A DNA stretch of 64,000 nucleotides from Tetrahymena thermophila SB210 (GCF_000189635.1 NW_002475958.1:86297-150296), one strand, 5' to 3'; counted from the stretch's first letter, positions 24,312 to 37,744 are shown. Notes: generated from the letters alone by a model not told the origin. Made by a program: numbers and translations.

Positions 24312-26539
24312 TCAGTTTTTATTTTTGTAAAAGTGCTATGGAATATTTTTAATTTGCAAATCTAATTCGTTGATATTCATATTTTCAATCCAATCATTAA
24401 AAGAACTAAGTTAATAGCTCTTATATTCATTCATATATTGTGGGAATATATCTTATAGCCTATCATGAATAAAACACCTATTGGCGCTTGAGCAAATAAT
24501 TAATCTAAGTTAGAATCTCTTTAACTCAGCCACTGTGTCCTCTGATAGGTTTTTTTTTTCTTAAATAATTTTATCAATAGATGATTAGAAACTTGAAAGC
24601 ACTTTTCTAAATGTTTTTTTGATATTATTTTTAAAATCCTCATTTCCACTAAGAGTGCGTACCACTTCTACTTAATCGCTTTGTGCAAGCTAGGAATTTT
24701 TAACACCAAGTATTTAAAGATAGCTATGGAGCAAGTCTACTTTCATCTTTTTAACAAAGTTACTCAAATACTATTTTTGATTCTTTAGATAAAAATTTAA
24801 TAAGTTTGATGATTGAATTGCAATTTAAGTAAAGTTTACCTTTTTATGTTCTGAAATCTTCCATAAATGCCATATGTCAGAATAAAATAAGTTTGTATCT
24901 TCTGATTATAAACTATCCTATCCAAAGTGAAGGGCGCATTTAGTCAAGAAATATTTTAAGATAATTTTTTGTTTGTATTTAAAATTTTGAGAGTCCAAAA
25001 TCAATTCAAGAGTTTGCATAATAAATTCATGCCTAATCAGATTAAATATTTTAAATGAAATTCAATTAAATAGACATTAGATGTAATTATAGTGTATAAA
25101 AAAAATTAATAAATAAATAAATTTTTACCTAGAAAAATGAACTGAGTAATAATACTGCAATTGATTTATACTATTTATGTTATCTTTTATCAGCTTGGAA
25201 CGATCGTAATATGAAATCAGCATAGATACTTCTAATTGTGAATTTTCTATTGCTTATTAACTTTGTTAGTTATAAACGTAAATAGACTAATTTTTTGGAT
25301 ACTGATTCATATAGTTTGCTATTGTTTTTTGATCAACTTCTTCACCTATACTTCCTTTAGATGAATTTTTAAACTCTACACCTTTTTTAGCTCCTTCTAG
25401 TTCCATGTCATAAATATATTTTTTATCTTAAACTGATTCTTCAGTACTATCGTCTTGCTAATCATCACCAACTTCAGAGCTTTCCTTACGCTTTGATTCA
25501 CGGAAGCTATCAGTACCAAGCTACTCGTAAATTTCTCTCTCCTTTTGTAAGTTTTATAGGTATCCAACTATATTTTTTTATTAGAAAGTTATATAAATAA
25601 AATTATTTTTGATAAAGCTATATGATAAATATCGTTCATTATTGAAATAAAAATTGAGGTAAAAAGTTTCTTCTTGAGCTTACTTGTAAAAATAGGATCT
25701 TATGAAAGTTAAATATAAGACATTCTTTTAGCTTGCATAAATTCAAAGATTTTTGAGAAGAAGTTATTCAATTTTTCATAATGCTCTTAAATCTATAAGT
25801 AAAATTCTTTGTTAGGTACTTGTTTGGGATCAGAGTCAAGATCAAGAATTTGCTTATCTTTTAACAACTTCTTTAGATTAAAGTTATTTTTAAGCGTATA
25901 TTCTTCGATCTCTTACAAATCAACAAAAGGGAATTAGCCAAAAACTAGGACAAAAAATATTACACCGAGTGTCCAAATTTCACTTTTTAAATCAATTGTT
26001 CCCTTTCCTATCATTTCAGGAGGTAGATATTCATTAGCAAAATAATAATTAATTATTTTATCTATATAAAGTATCCTGTAATCGCAAACTGCCAAACTTT
26101 GCATGTTATTTCTAAAATAAATATTTTCAAGTCTTAAATTCATATGATACTATCTCTTTTCGTGGAGGCGGCTAATACCTCTAAAAACATCACCCAATAC
26201 CTTCACTGCTAATTTCAAGTCAAGTCTGCTTAAGTTATTATTAAGCATGTATTCTAAAATATTTCCTTCTTCAAAATATTCAACTACAAAATATTTTTGC
26301 TATAAATTATGGAACACATCAATAATTTTCTATAAGTGATTATTGTAAACTCCATCATTTTTTTAAAACTTATCTAAAATCCACTCAACTTTGCTTTCAG
26401 TATCGTCATTGTCATTCTTGTTAAAAACTTTCAAAATGTACTTCCTTCCATCTCTTTCAACAAGGAAATTTTAAAAAAGAGTTCCTTTTCCTTTATGCTC
26501 TAAGATATGATATCCCCTTAAGCTATTTTTTTCTTACAT
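24312..26539 (-). CDS. predicted pseudokinase with long helical C-terminal region
   Basis: Three exons, join(24312..25032,25129..25567,25684..26539), 671 residues. Residues about 9-280 have the layout of a Ser/Thr kinase: YILKVF with Lys37, an alpha-C region, a hinge with FVVEYFEEGNILEYM, an APE-like PPEM, and DLKSEIWTLGVIFFVLVFGQ in the C-lobe. Key catalytic positions are changed: HRDLKPEN reads HMNLRLEN (residues 132-139, so catalytic Asp is Asn and the loop Lys is Arg), and DFG reads DYR (153-155). The Gly loop is reduced to GKGTLF. It is therefore likely inactive or very weak and may act as a scaffold. The remaining ~390 residues are helical with an acidic, charged linker; no domain recognised. 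Confidence 0.85.
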
Positions 26540-28511
26540 TCTATAAAATATTAGTTTTTCACCTTAATTTATATAAAATTATAAAGTGCTTTTATTTTAT
26601 GTAAAGTTTATTTCAAAAATCTGCTTTAGTCAGCAAAAATTAAACAAAATAATATAAATAATATCACATATCAAATGATAATTTTTTTTCTCCATTCATT
26701 TTACTTAAACTAATCTCTAAATAATATTAATTAAGCTGATATGATTTCGATATTTTAGTAGTGTATTTATTAATTCCTAGTTCAAAACTTAAAATGTTAG
26801 TCAGTTGATTACTTATGTGCTAAATTAGATCGCTAATTTGTAAAAAAAAAAACTAACTATGTTTACTTGATTCTTAAATTAGCAAAAGATCAAATTAAAC
26901 ATAATTTTTATTCAATTTATATCATTTTTTATATGAATCTATTAATATTAAATTCAAGCATTTTACTTTTTTATCATTTTAAATTTCACCATCCATAATA
27001 ATCACACATTTTTTTGCAAATAAGTAAATTAATCTATATTAGCTATTATTACCCTACAATTTTTTCAAGCTAGTATAAATTTTAAGTGATCAAACTTTAT
27101 GAATATTTATTTTTATTTAATTTTTTTAAATTTAAAACAATATTCATTTTATAAACTAAAACAAAGTATTTTTACAATTAAAAAAAATATTTACAAACTT
27201 AAAAATGTCCATTGCTACATAAATTAAAATTTAGTTAGTTTTAAAAATAAAATAAAAATAATTATGAAATTAAATTTTATACTGTAAATATTAATCATAA
27301 ATACTGAAAAAATGTGATCAATATCGATTTTGTTTGTAATTTTATTTGAGCTTTATGCTCTAATAGTGTTTTATTTTTTAATTTTCATTTCTTTTTATTT
27401 TAATTTTTTTAATGATTTGTTAGTAATTTGTTTGCTTAATTTTCTTGATTTTTTATTTGTTATTAGATGCAAGATGATTTATTTATAATCTTTTTTTTAA
27501 ATTTTTTAAATTTTTTATTTCTTATTTTTGAATTATTTGTTTATTTTATTTTTGTATTTTTTTATTTATTTTCTTTTTATTGAGTCTCTATCATGTCATC
27601 TAATTTTATCTTAAAAAATACTTTTTATATATGTTAATATATGATTGCAAAAATTATTGAACTGGAGAGTTTTAGGCGGGCAAGGATTTTAATTTGCTTT
27701 GAATTACTTAATCTTTTTTTACAGTATTTATTTACATTCTGTTAGCTCGAGTTATACTGTAAGTATTTAATATTTAAAAACTTTTTAAAAGATTATTGCA
27801 TTAAAAACTAGTTCAAAGCAAATTCCAGTTCAATTTATTCAGCATTTTGGTGAAAAAAATTTATGAATTGAAAAAATCTTAAAATAATTTATTTTAAAAA
27901 CTTAGGGTTGGAATGAATTAATTATAGCATTTATTTTGTAGAATTGAAATACTATTTTACCAAAGATGGATAAAAGTAAAAGTGAGTATTTATTTCTACA
28001 TTTAAAATGGCCATAGAGCGTTTGATTTTTCAAACAAACACATAGGATTTAAAAACTTTTCCAAAATATTATTTTAAGATATTTGCTTCAATTTCTCTTG
28101 TTTTTATTTGATTTTGCTTTTTTTTTTTGAATTTTTTTCTTTTAGATATTTTTGAATTAATTATTTATTTATAATTTATTTTCCTCTTTTTTCTTATTTC
28201 AAAAATTTCTTTTTGATAAATAGTTAGTAGTATCTTAAGAATTTTTTTTAGCATTATCAACTATTTTATTGGGGGTTGTTTTTGGTTGAATTTAATATAT
28301 AAATAAATCAATGTGCTCTCTTAATTTATATAATTTATCATTTGATTTATTAATTATTTATTATGTGATTTAGTTAGTTAAAAATGTATCAATAATTAAG
28401 ATTGTATTTATAAGTAGACGAAAGCTTTTATATTTTAATTTTACGATCAAAAATTAATAATAATATTAGTCATATATTAATTTACTCTTTTTAGGATAGT
28501 TTTAAAATAAT
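26540..28511. other. long AT-rich intergenic region with a structured element
   Basis: Divergent promoter region of nearly 2 kb, very T-rich around 27360-27580. No coding frame. It contains the split inverted repeat listed separately and a small perfect hairpin GTTTGA-TTTT-TCAAAC at 28020-28035. Confidence 0.55.
27657..27833. repeat. 22-bp inverted repeat with one arm split by 25 nt
   Basis: The 3' arm at 27812-27833 is the exact complement of TTGAACTGG (27657-27665) joined to AATTTGCTTTGAA (27691-27703). The 25 nt between the two left-arm halves (27666-27690) contain a rare GC-rich core, GGCGGGCAAGG. A T7 run follows at 27714-27720. The element could be a hairpin of a noncoding RNA, a relic of an insertion into one arm, or a DNA-elimination scar. 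There is no evidence for transcription in the sequence itself. Confidence 0.6.
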
Positions 28512-30078
28512 ATGTATAACGGAATTGGCTTATAAACTCCCAGAGGTTCTGGTACTTCTGGCTATATTTAGAGAAATCTCAGTCACTTTAAAAAAGATCT
28601 GAGAAGTAGAGATGATTTCCTTAAAAAACTGAAAGAAATTCATGTAAAATATATTATATTCTAGTTTAGGGATATTCATTTTTTAATTTTATCAATAGGA
28701 AAAACCAATTGAAATCAGAAAGGCTAATCCTGAAATTATAGAACATGAAAAAAAGAGAGAAATTTAAGTAAAGTTAATGGAGTTAAGAGATAAATTAGAA
28801 GAACTAGGGTAATTTTTTAATAAAACAAATATAATCATTTATAGATGAGCCATTTTTGAATTAATTATTAGAGAAAGTGAAGATAAAATATAAGAAAAAT
28901 TAAATAAGTTGGAAGAAAAGCTAAGAACTAAAATGGAAAAGGGCGAAATAGATTTGTAAAATATTTTTTAAAAAGGTTAACATTATTAATATTCGATTTT
29001 TAATTTGAAAAAGAACAAAGAATGATCACTCGAAAACAGTAGCAAAATAAAATGAATATGAAAAAATGAAAAATGCATTTTAAATTGAGGAAAAATACAC
29101 TTCAGGAAAAGCATTTGGTAAGGACTATTTAAAGATTTTATATATTTGAATATTAACTAATATTACAAAAATTAATTAGACTTTGATGGATAAAAGAGAG
29201 AGAAAATGGAGAGAGAATATGAAAAAGAAGTAAAGAAAACTGAAAGAATTAGAGATTATATTGAGAAAAAAATTGAAGAGAAAAGACAGAAAAAAAGAGA
29301 AGAAAAAGAAAAAAGGAAAGAAGAGAAGAAAAGACTTAAAGCTGAAAAAAAAGAGAAAAAAAATCTTATAAAAAAACGTAGTAAATCATCAAGCAGTAGT
29401 GGAAGCGAAGGTAGTAGTGATGAAGAAAAAGAAGATTAAAAACAATAAAAAATATAATCAAAGAGATATCAAAGTGAAAGTAGTTCACCAAAGAGACAAA
29501 ATGAATCAAAAAATAGATAAAAAAAAGATTCTAGAGAATATAATCGTTAAGCAAGATCAAATAGTTCTTTAAGTAGTGGAGAGGTTTCATCAGATAAAAA
29601 AGGAAAAGAAAGTAAATATTAAGATTCAAGACAAAGAGACTATAAGTCATCAGATAAGAATAAATAATCAGGAAGAAATAGAAGAAGCCCTTCATCTGAC
29701 TATGATAAGAGAAGAAATAAAAATGAAAGCATGAGACGTAAAGCATCTTTATCTGATGAAGAGAAAAATAATGATAAACCTTTGAGATAAAGAAGATAGT
29801 CTTCAAACTCTCCAAAGGAGATTAAAGATAAAAATAAACCTGAGAGAAAAAGAAAGGAATCATCCTAATCATCAGGCAGATCAAAATCATCTTCTAACGA
29901 ATCTCTATCCGGCTAATCTAAATAGCAATCCTCCGAATAGGAGAGTGGTTAATAATCTTCCGCTTCCTCATTATCATCAACTCCTCAACGTAAAAGAAGA
30001 TAATCAAGAAGTAGATCTAGATCTCCTAAAAAAAGTGAATCAACTAAATAGTAGTAACAAAAAAGTTATAGAAAGTGA
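28512..30078 (+). CDS. CWC21: CWC21/SRRM2-type splicing factor (cwf21 domain)
   Basis: Five exons, join(28512..28643,28699..28808,28872..28955,29014..29117,29180..30078), 442 residues with consistent phases. The N-terminus [20 protein letters not shown] is the hallmark of CWC21/SRm300, and IIEHEKKREIQVKLMELRD is the cwf21 helix. These bind Prp8/Snu114 and support the active spliceosome. From about residue 150 there is a very basic Lys/Glu helix. It is followed by a ~250-residue low-complexity tail rich in Ser, Arg and Lys (SRSRSRSP near the end), similar to the RS tail of the animal protein. Lies downstream of a long spacer, with no co-transcribed partner. Confidence 0.92.
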
Positions 30079-30479
30079 GCAAATAATATTATATTAGGCT
30101 ATACATACACTCATTTATTTATTAATTGATTGATTAATTTGTAGTAGAAACTATTAATAAAAACCAAATATAAAATATTTAAAATTTTAACTAGATTAAA
30201 TAATTTAGTTTAGTAATCTAAATATAGTTTAGCTAGCTATCTATCTGAGTTACTAACTTACTTATTTATTTATCCATTAATTCATTCTATCGTTCATTTA
30301 TTATATGTAAATTTGATGTGCTGTATTTCATTCTGATAACTTTAAAGTTAAGAAAAATGGAAGCATTCTGGAATTATTATCTCCATTAAATTTGCTATGG
30401 TTACCCTCACTTAACAAAGGAAGCTATTTTTTATTGTTAATAAATAAATGTTAAATATTTTTTTTTAGCTTATAACTTA
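30079..30479. other. intergenic between convergent genes
   Basis: AT-rich, no feature. Confidence 0.55.
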
Positions 30480-32172
30480 GAAAGATTTTTGCAATCAGTA
30501 ATAAGTTAACTTAGTATTTAGAGGGTCTTACATTTAAAGATATTAAATTTAGATAGAATTTTTATATGTTATAAAAAACTCAAAAATTTTTTAATTATTA
30601 AACTTTAAATAGTAAAAAAATAGCTACCTTAAATACTGTTTCAAGCATATTTTTATTGCTTAGCTTGTACTTACATTATAATGAAAAGTAATTGAAATTT
30701 TCAAGGTGAAACTAAGCAGTTAGATTTGGAGCAAATTACAGTTTTTTGAACTTACACATGAAATTTATAGAAGTTCCATTTGTTTAATAAAAAGAATAGT
30801 CGTCTTCGTTAGCACTTGATTCTTTTTTTGCTTTGCATTGCCTATTTTACTTTTATATATTCAAACCAATGTCATAATTTTTAAATCTTTGGATGCTCGA
30901 ATACCAAATAGTATTTTCTAAATGATTACTTAAAAATATTGTTTTATTTACTCAATTTTTTAACAAACTAACTTACTATCCACTGCATAACTCAAAGACA
31001 TCTTCATTTTAATACTTAAATGATAGCTCTTTAAATTTAATAGATTTTTCTTACAATACAAAAGATTGCCTAGAATTTAAAATGTGGCTATTTTTTAAAT
31101 AATAAGTATTAAACTGCAAGTCTACATTTTTATTGTTCCTCTTTCCAAACACAGTCTATGTTTTTTGTTTAAGATGTTAGCTCATAAATTGAATTCCAGA
31201 TATTTAATTAATAAATTACTTCAAAATATAGTTAATCAAAAGGATTTATAACATGAGTTATGTCTGCAGAAAATTCATGCAAGGCAGTTTTTTATTTAGA
31301 ATCTTTTTACTAAATTGTACCTTCTAACTTTGATATTAACAAATATTAAAATTAATAATTGTTTTTTCAAATTTCTATGGAATATTTTACTCTGAAATCA
31401 ATATTATTTTAGCTAAACTCAATAGATGGTTTCATCTTAATTTCATTTAAATTTTTCAGCTAAAAGTTGAAAGAAAATTTTTTAATCTTAAAATACTGAC
31501 TTGATACAATATCCTATTCATAAAATTTAAAATAATTTTTTAAATAATATATTTATTAACAATTCAATTAATTAATTATACTTTTTATGTATATTTTGCT
31601 CTTAAACAATTTTTAGTAAAGTTTGTTATATCTGCTTCAAATTTCCACAAACTTGCTGTTAAACCAATATTTCCATATAAGTTAGATTGAATTTAACCAT
31701 TTTTATATTGCTCATACATGCTCAAATTTGCAGAAACTTTTGATTGCTATTTTATTAAAAATATAAGTATAAAAATCTCTTTTAATTCATTTTATATTGG
31801 TAATTTTAAATCTTCTACCATCACCATTAACTTCTTTTTCAAATCTATTTTTAGAATTTAATTCGAATAGGAGTGAGGCCAATTTATTTCTTTCTTTAAT
31901 TCTAATTCATATTTTTTAAAAGTTAAGTTAGATTAACAAAACTTTAGTAATTTTAATTTTAAAACAAAGAAATATCATTTTTATAATTTTTGTCTTTATT
32001 AACTTTATAATCTTGCATTTGATGGAATTTGCACTTGTTCAAACACTTAATTCTCTTAAGCAAAGCCCTAATTAATTATCCCATTTTCTACTTCTTTAAT
32101 TTAACTGCTTGCTTGATTATTTTATTATTGATTTACTTATAGATTTATACTATCATCATTTTATGCGCTCAT
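30480..32172 (-). CDS. uncharacterised multi-exon gene, exon map approximate
   Basis: ATG 32172 opens a Gln/Asn-rich N-terminus (MSAQNDDSINLQVNQQQNNQ). Further coding blocks follow with plausible GT/AG borders. One at about 31650-31900 includes INWPHSYSNQILKIDL, and another at about 31380-31530 includes KIKKFSFNFQLKNLNEIKMK. A third at about 30960-31320 includes ALHEFSADITHVINPFDQLY. Smaller pieces lie near 30740-30830 and 30660-30710. The blocks alternate hydrophobic and polar residues like a beta-sandwich. I could not phase all exons, so start and end are approximate. No family recognised; a C2/B9-like or arrestin-like sandwich is only a guess. Confidence 0.4.
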
Positions 32173-32618
32173 TTCTAAAAGTTTGTTTTTTTATTTTGTA
32201 AATATAAGATAGGACTATAAAAATTAAATCTTTTTAGAATCTTATATAGATAAAATTGCATAACTACAATCAATGTTTATAAATGGAAAATACATATTAT
32301 TTGAATTAATTAAATGTTGTATTACAATCTTATAAAATATTTTAATCTTCATACAATTCTTAAAATTAATAAAGAATTATTTAAAAAATAACTGTTTTAA
32401 AATCAAAATAAAAATGAAAAAATCAATATATTTTAACCCTTCTTTCTAGAAAAGTTTTATCATAAATTTAATTTTTTATTTATTAATTAGTAGATAAAAC
32501 TATTTTTTTAAAATATTTCAAAAAATAAATTGTTAATAATTTTACTAATAAGAATATAAAAAATGACTATTTTTTATCAAAGTTATTTAAAAATTGTTTT
32601 TTATTTAATATTTTTGAG
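32173..32618. other. intergenic
   Basis: AT-rich spacer between two minus-strand genes; nothing recognisable. Confidence 0.55.
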
Positions 32619-33842
32619 TCAATTAGTAAAAGTCATTTCTTCTTCGCCAATCCTGGTAAACTTATTTCCACTTTCTTTTTGTTCCTCCTTTTATTTGCTA
32701 GAGCACAAACCTAATACAATAGTCAATAGTATAAGGAAAGCTTACAATAAAAAGTAAAAATCCAGATAATTATAAAGTTCTTTTGATTAGTTGTAAAATT
32801 TGTCAAATAAATCCTCTGTATAAAAGCAATTATTTTCTATTACAGAGTTTATATGACCATAATCATGCCTTATTAAATAGTAGTATAGTAAATTCACTAA
32901 AGACCACTTTACATATTAAGTGAGAGAATCTAGATATATTACTTTATTAAACACAATTACCAATGGTGTTATTACAAGTATAACATTAAACCCAAATATT
33001 AACATTGCTAAAGTAAAATCAATCATTTTTAAATTATAACTAGTGAAATATAGATTAACTTAATTAAAGTTTAGAACTTCTAATTAAGAGCATTCCTAGT
33101 CCATCGGGTACTAATTTTCTTAAATTATTTAAAGTTTAAAAAGGTTTGGATTAGATTCAAATTGGCATAAACCTTCGTAGCTCATATACTTTTCTTTGCA
33201 AATACTTTCCATATTATAAGATAAATTACCAGATGAGTGTAAAAATGGCAAATCCCCTTACTTTACCAAAGTTATTCCTACTAGAGGTGAAGAGTCTATT
33301 CTGTTTCTTTGAACAAAAAGTTTTGTTTTTGTATTACCATCTATTGGAATTTTTTCATAACCTTCAATAGATTCTTCTAAAGAAAATAAAATATTCGAAA
33401 TAGGGCATAAATTTTAATTGTTTGGTGATAATTTTATTCCTTTATATTCACATTGATGTTACTTTTCTTAATCTTTATTACTCGGATTCTTTAAAGATGA
33501 TGCAAAGCTATTATTAAAGTGGATTTCTTAACATATTTGGATAACTTAATTTTAATTATTTTAATCTTCAACAACTAGATATTATAATTTATATTCCTTT
33601 TTATTATCTGAAATTAATCCTTCTACTACTTGTTCATTTTAATTGCAGATGCTTTGATGATCAATCACTCTTAAATTATGAATGTAATTCTTCTGTAGAT
33701 TATGCTTTAACTGCTAAAGTTGTGAAGCTATGGTTTTAATATTTGTATTGTAAGCTTATGAATAGCATATCCATAAAGCTAATATAGAATTAAATATTAT
33801 TATTAATGAAATAACAACGCAAGCTATCTTTGGAATTTTCAT
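32619..33842 (-). CDS. uncharacterised three-TM membrane protein
   Basis: Single exon, 407 residues, ATG 33842 to TGA 32619-32621. Membrane segments: residues about 5-28 (IACVVISLIIIFNSILALWI), about 277-298 (LAMLIFGFNVILVITPLVIV) and about 360-380 (FLLQAFLILLTIVLGL). The ~240-residue region between the first two has several cysteines, so it is probably lumenal or extracellular and disulphide-linked. A short acidic cytosolic tail follows the last segment. No family is recognised. It could be a surface receptor-like protein or part of a ciliate-specific family. Confidence 0.75.
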
Positions 33843-34355
33843 CTTTTATACTTTTCAAACTCACCTATTCCTTAAATTTTATGCAATAAATTATCTAATT
33901 CTAATTATTGAAAATAAAAGTTTTTTTAAAAAAGCGCTGAAGTAAATTGTTAAAGCATAATTTAAATAAAAGCAATAAAATTCTTTAACTATGATAATTT
34001 TAAAATTTTTAATTTTTTATCTGTCATATTAGAAAAATAAATAGAAGAAATAAATGAACTTAGTACGCTCTTTCATTTTAACAAAGTAATCTTTATAATA
34101 AATTTAATTAAATTATTTTTATGTTTTATATTTAAACCTAAAGGTAAATTTCAACACATTAAATAAATACTTTTAAATTTAAAAAAATTTTCATAAATAA
34201 ATTTAGAGAGGTTTTTGAATTTTAGAATTATTTTACTTGAGTTATTTGACAAAATTTCATGTAAAATATGAAGAAGTTGAATTTTTTAAATAAATAAATA
34301 ATTTGTTGTAAATTTAATAATATTTTAATAATTTTGGTTAAGAGAATTTTATTTC
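33843..34355. other. intergenic
   Basis: AT-rich; not shared with the region downstream of the second alpha-kinase copy, so the duplication stops near the stop codon. Confidence 0.55.
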
Positions 34356-36779
34356 TCAATTTTTTTCTAATTCCTCTCTCATTTTATCTCTTTCTAATTT
34401 TCTGCAATTAATGCATAGCTCAGAAGCTTATGTTCGCTTCATTAAAGTCCAATAAACTGAATAACAAAATGGTTCATTACAAGATTTACAAGAATCCGTT
34501 TTTAGTGTTGATACTCTCATCGAATTACATGCAGGACAATATTTTTCTCTACATTGTATTCTTCTTTCATACAAGAATCCAGCATTTATTTTGAATCCCT
34601 TTTTGCAGACATCACAAATTGTGCAAACCTTCTTATTTGGATTATCAGGTTTCACTATCTCATACTTAAAGAATTTCATATCGGTAGGTATTTCTTTTAT
34701 TTGTGGATGAACTAATTAGAGTTACTTACAGAATTTATTACACTAATGAGTCATAAAAAATTTGAAAAATCCAGAATAACCCAGATTACCAAGACCGAAA
34801 CGATTTTGATCTAAACAGTGAATTTGAGGATCTGTAAGCATTCCACCAACTCCTTACAAGTCAACAATCATCAAATATCCTTCTGTGACTTGATATGAAA
34901 AATGTGAAAGTGCCTACGATAGTAACCCTGGTTCATCAAATTTTAAATCGCACCAACCTGAGTTATTGTTAAACTTTACATATTCACCAGGTATATAATT
35001 TTCTGCTTGATAAAACTTAAATGGATGGGCTGGATCAGTGAATTCGTAGATATAGCAATGTACGAAATTTTTCAAATTTTCTGTTGTGTTGACATGTTCT
35101 GAAACTCTGTCATTAAATTGGTTTACAATATGCTAGCATATAAATTGACTTTCAAGATCTTTTATCATATCAGCTTTATTTAGTGTAGGGTCAGACTTGT
35201 GCTACTTTTTGTTAAGCTTTACAACTAATTTTTAGTTAAGCAAAGTATCTTTCGCATAGAAAGCGTATCTCATAGCTCCTTCAGCAAAAGGAATTCTTGA
35301 GATTTAAAGTTTGGTTTTAATTTCAGAGTGTTAGACGAGAGGTTTTTTCCAATTGATAGGTACCCCAACATCTTATACAATAAAGTAGCTGTGACAAGTA
35401 GCTTCAAAATTCTGAGAAAAAATAGCCTCAGGAAATTGTTTCTATGGATAGACTTTAAGATTGATAACTTCTATATCACTTTTTGTTTCTTCTTAATCAG
35501 ATTCTTCACTTTCATTAGCCTCTTTAATATTAAATCTTTTGAAAAAAGAGTCTTTTTACTGAGTATCTTATGCCTGGCAAATTTTGAGTGCTTTGTAAAA
35601 AGCACTTTCAGGGTTTTCTTTGTTGTGGCGAGTATAAGACATGGAAAGAGTTTAAGTAGCTGTTTGAGTGACTATTTATCCAAACCCTTATGTGCTATAC
35701 CCTAGATCAAGGATTTCTAAATCTTAGCCACAAACTTCTTTGTTATACTACTTAAATAACTCAAACATTTATTTGGTTTGATTTGTTATCTAAATAGCAT
35801 ATAACTTAACTCCTTTTTTTATAAGATTCTTAAACTCCTATTTTAAATCAATTCCATCTGGGTCACCATCTGGATATCTATCGCTATAGTCATTATTATA
35901 TTCTTTTCCATGAGCAGGACAATCTGCAATAAAAACTGCATATTTTGCTTAAGACTTCCACTATTAGAGGTTTGCATGCTTAAAACCACCTGCAACATCT
36001 TCTGGTGTATCTGAATTAGCAATAGCATTAACATTAATTAAGAATTTTTCAAATTCATCCATATCATCAGAGAAATTAAAAATGCTATATCTTTAGCTTA
36101 CCCCATAATCTCTGTACCCTATAAAGCTAATTCTAATGGATGTATTACCTTTATTTACATCTTTTATGGTAGCAATTATACATAAAATTTCATCTTTAAC
36201 AGCTTATATCCAACTAGACATAGATCCAGTACAGTCCATTATAAACATTAAATCTAGTTCCATTCTTGGTAATATATTTTAGTAGATAGGTAAAAATTAT
36301 TTCATATCTTCACTTAGTTGATAAAAGTTAGAGATAAAATTTGCAGATTCTTAGCATTGATTGTAATGCGACTTAATGAGATCTTAGATTTTAACTGGAA
36401 GCTATGAGTTGATAACGACATCTTTAGGTGGCTAAACTTATAAATTTTGTTTAACTTCTTCATCTTCTAATTCCTTTGGTACAGTAATTAAATTATTTTA
36501 TTTTTTATCAGATTACAACTATTCAGGAGTTTAGTTTTTTGTAACAGAATTATCTAGAGATTTTTTATCTGTTTGAAGAGATTACTATTTATTAGGTGTA
36601 ATAAATTTATTTTCTTCAAGTGAGATGTGAAGAATCTGAATGGGGCATTTATCTCCATTTGGGCATCCGTTCAGCTTTTTACCATGTAAGAAAGGGCATT
36701 TATCAGCTTTTTTACAATTCCCTGTTAAGTGGAAAAAATGACAGTGTAATTTGTTGTTAGCTTTTTTTCTAAAATCCAT
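34356..36779 (-). CDS. CCCH zinc finger - vWA - alpha-kinase protein, copy A
   Basis: A single exon of 807 residues. Residues 12-37 hold a CCCH finger (C-x8-C-x5-C-x3-H in CHFFHLTGNCKKADKCPFLH). A vWA domain starts at about 170 with a MIDAS-like DCTGSMSSW and includes EDVAGGFKHA. The alpha-kinase domain at about 480-690 includes VVKLNKK, a GEYVKFNNNSGW region and the signature DLQGVGGMLTDPQIH with a following GNLGYSG...H.CN. A Cys-rich zinc ribbon (CTICDVCKKG, CPAC, CKSCNEPFC, CINC) closes the protein. vWA plus alpha-kinase is the VwkA-type arrangement known from Dictyostelium, where it affects contractile vacuole function. The added CCCH finger is unusual. Paired with a near-identical copy 5.9 kb away. 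Confidence 0.92.
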
Positions 36780-37744
36780 ATCTTTATTATTATGATTCTA
36801 TCAGAATAATAAATATTATAATAATTTAAATTTTATTTCTCATTTGAATATAAATTCATTGTGTCTACATAATAAAAACAAATTTTAACTTATAAGAATA
36901 TATCAGGCATCGTCATAATAAGCATATAAATTTATTATAAAACATATTTAGCAAAAAAATTCTGATATACAATAATCTGAATAATATTAAAGAGTCTTAT
37001 TAATCAAAGTGTCTACTCTGTATCAGATATAAACAATTCTTTCACTAAAATTTTATAATATTTCTGTCTAATATACTAAATTCTAATTTTTTTATATTCT
37101 TTTATAAAAGAATATAAAGAACTGTAACTATAATTTTTTTTTTTTTATTATTTAAAGTAGACTTTAATTTGCCTCAATAAAAAAATCATATGAAATTAAA
37201 AATTTTCTTAAATTCTGTTATTGATTGAGTGTTTTTAGCATAACTATCAACATTAGAGTATTTAATTAACAAAATATTTTTATAAAATAAAATAAATATT
37301 TTAATTTTTTTTTTGATTTTCATAATATAGGTATTTATTCTAGTTAATAATATCTTTTTTCAAATTTTTAAGAGGGTTAAATTAACGAAACCCATAAATT
37401 CTAATTTTTATTTTTTATTTATTATTTATTATTTAAATTGAAAATTTAAATTTGATACTTAAGAGTTCAATATTATTATTTTTTTAAGATAGTAAGAAAT
37501 GATAAATATGTAATTTTTCTAAAGTAATAAGCTTAAATAAACAAACTCGTTACAAAAAAAATATTAAAATATCACTTTTTTTTACCAAAATATTTAATTT
37601 TTTTTAAAGATATTTAATTATTACTGAAAAATAAAAGGTTTTTTTTTTGGATTACAATTAAGTAAGCTAGTTGAAATAAACATAAAAAAACAAACTACAA
37701 CAATTTAAAAACTTATTAAATAATGAGATATTTAACTAGTAGTT
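36780..37744. other. intergenic
   Basis: AT-rich with long T and A runs; a self-complementary pair ATTCTTTTATAAAAGAAT lies at about 37097-37114. No gene seen. Confidence 0.55.

Noticed and set aside
29531..29815. 94-codon minus-strand frame
   Set aside because: Shadow of the purine-rich RS-like tail of CWC21.
35328..35705. Open frame of 125 codons on the + strand (also its copy near 41180-41377)
   Set aside because: Antisense shadow of the vWA/alpha-kinase genes; composition is Phe/Leu-rich noise and it is present only because the real genes are duplicated.
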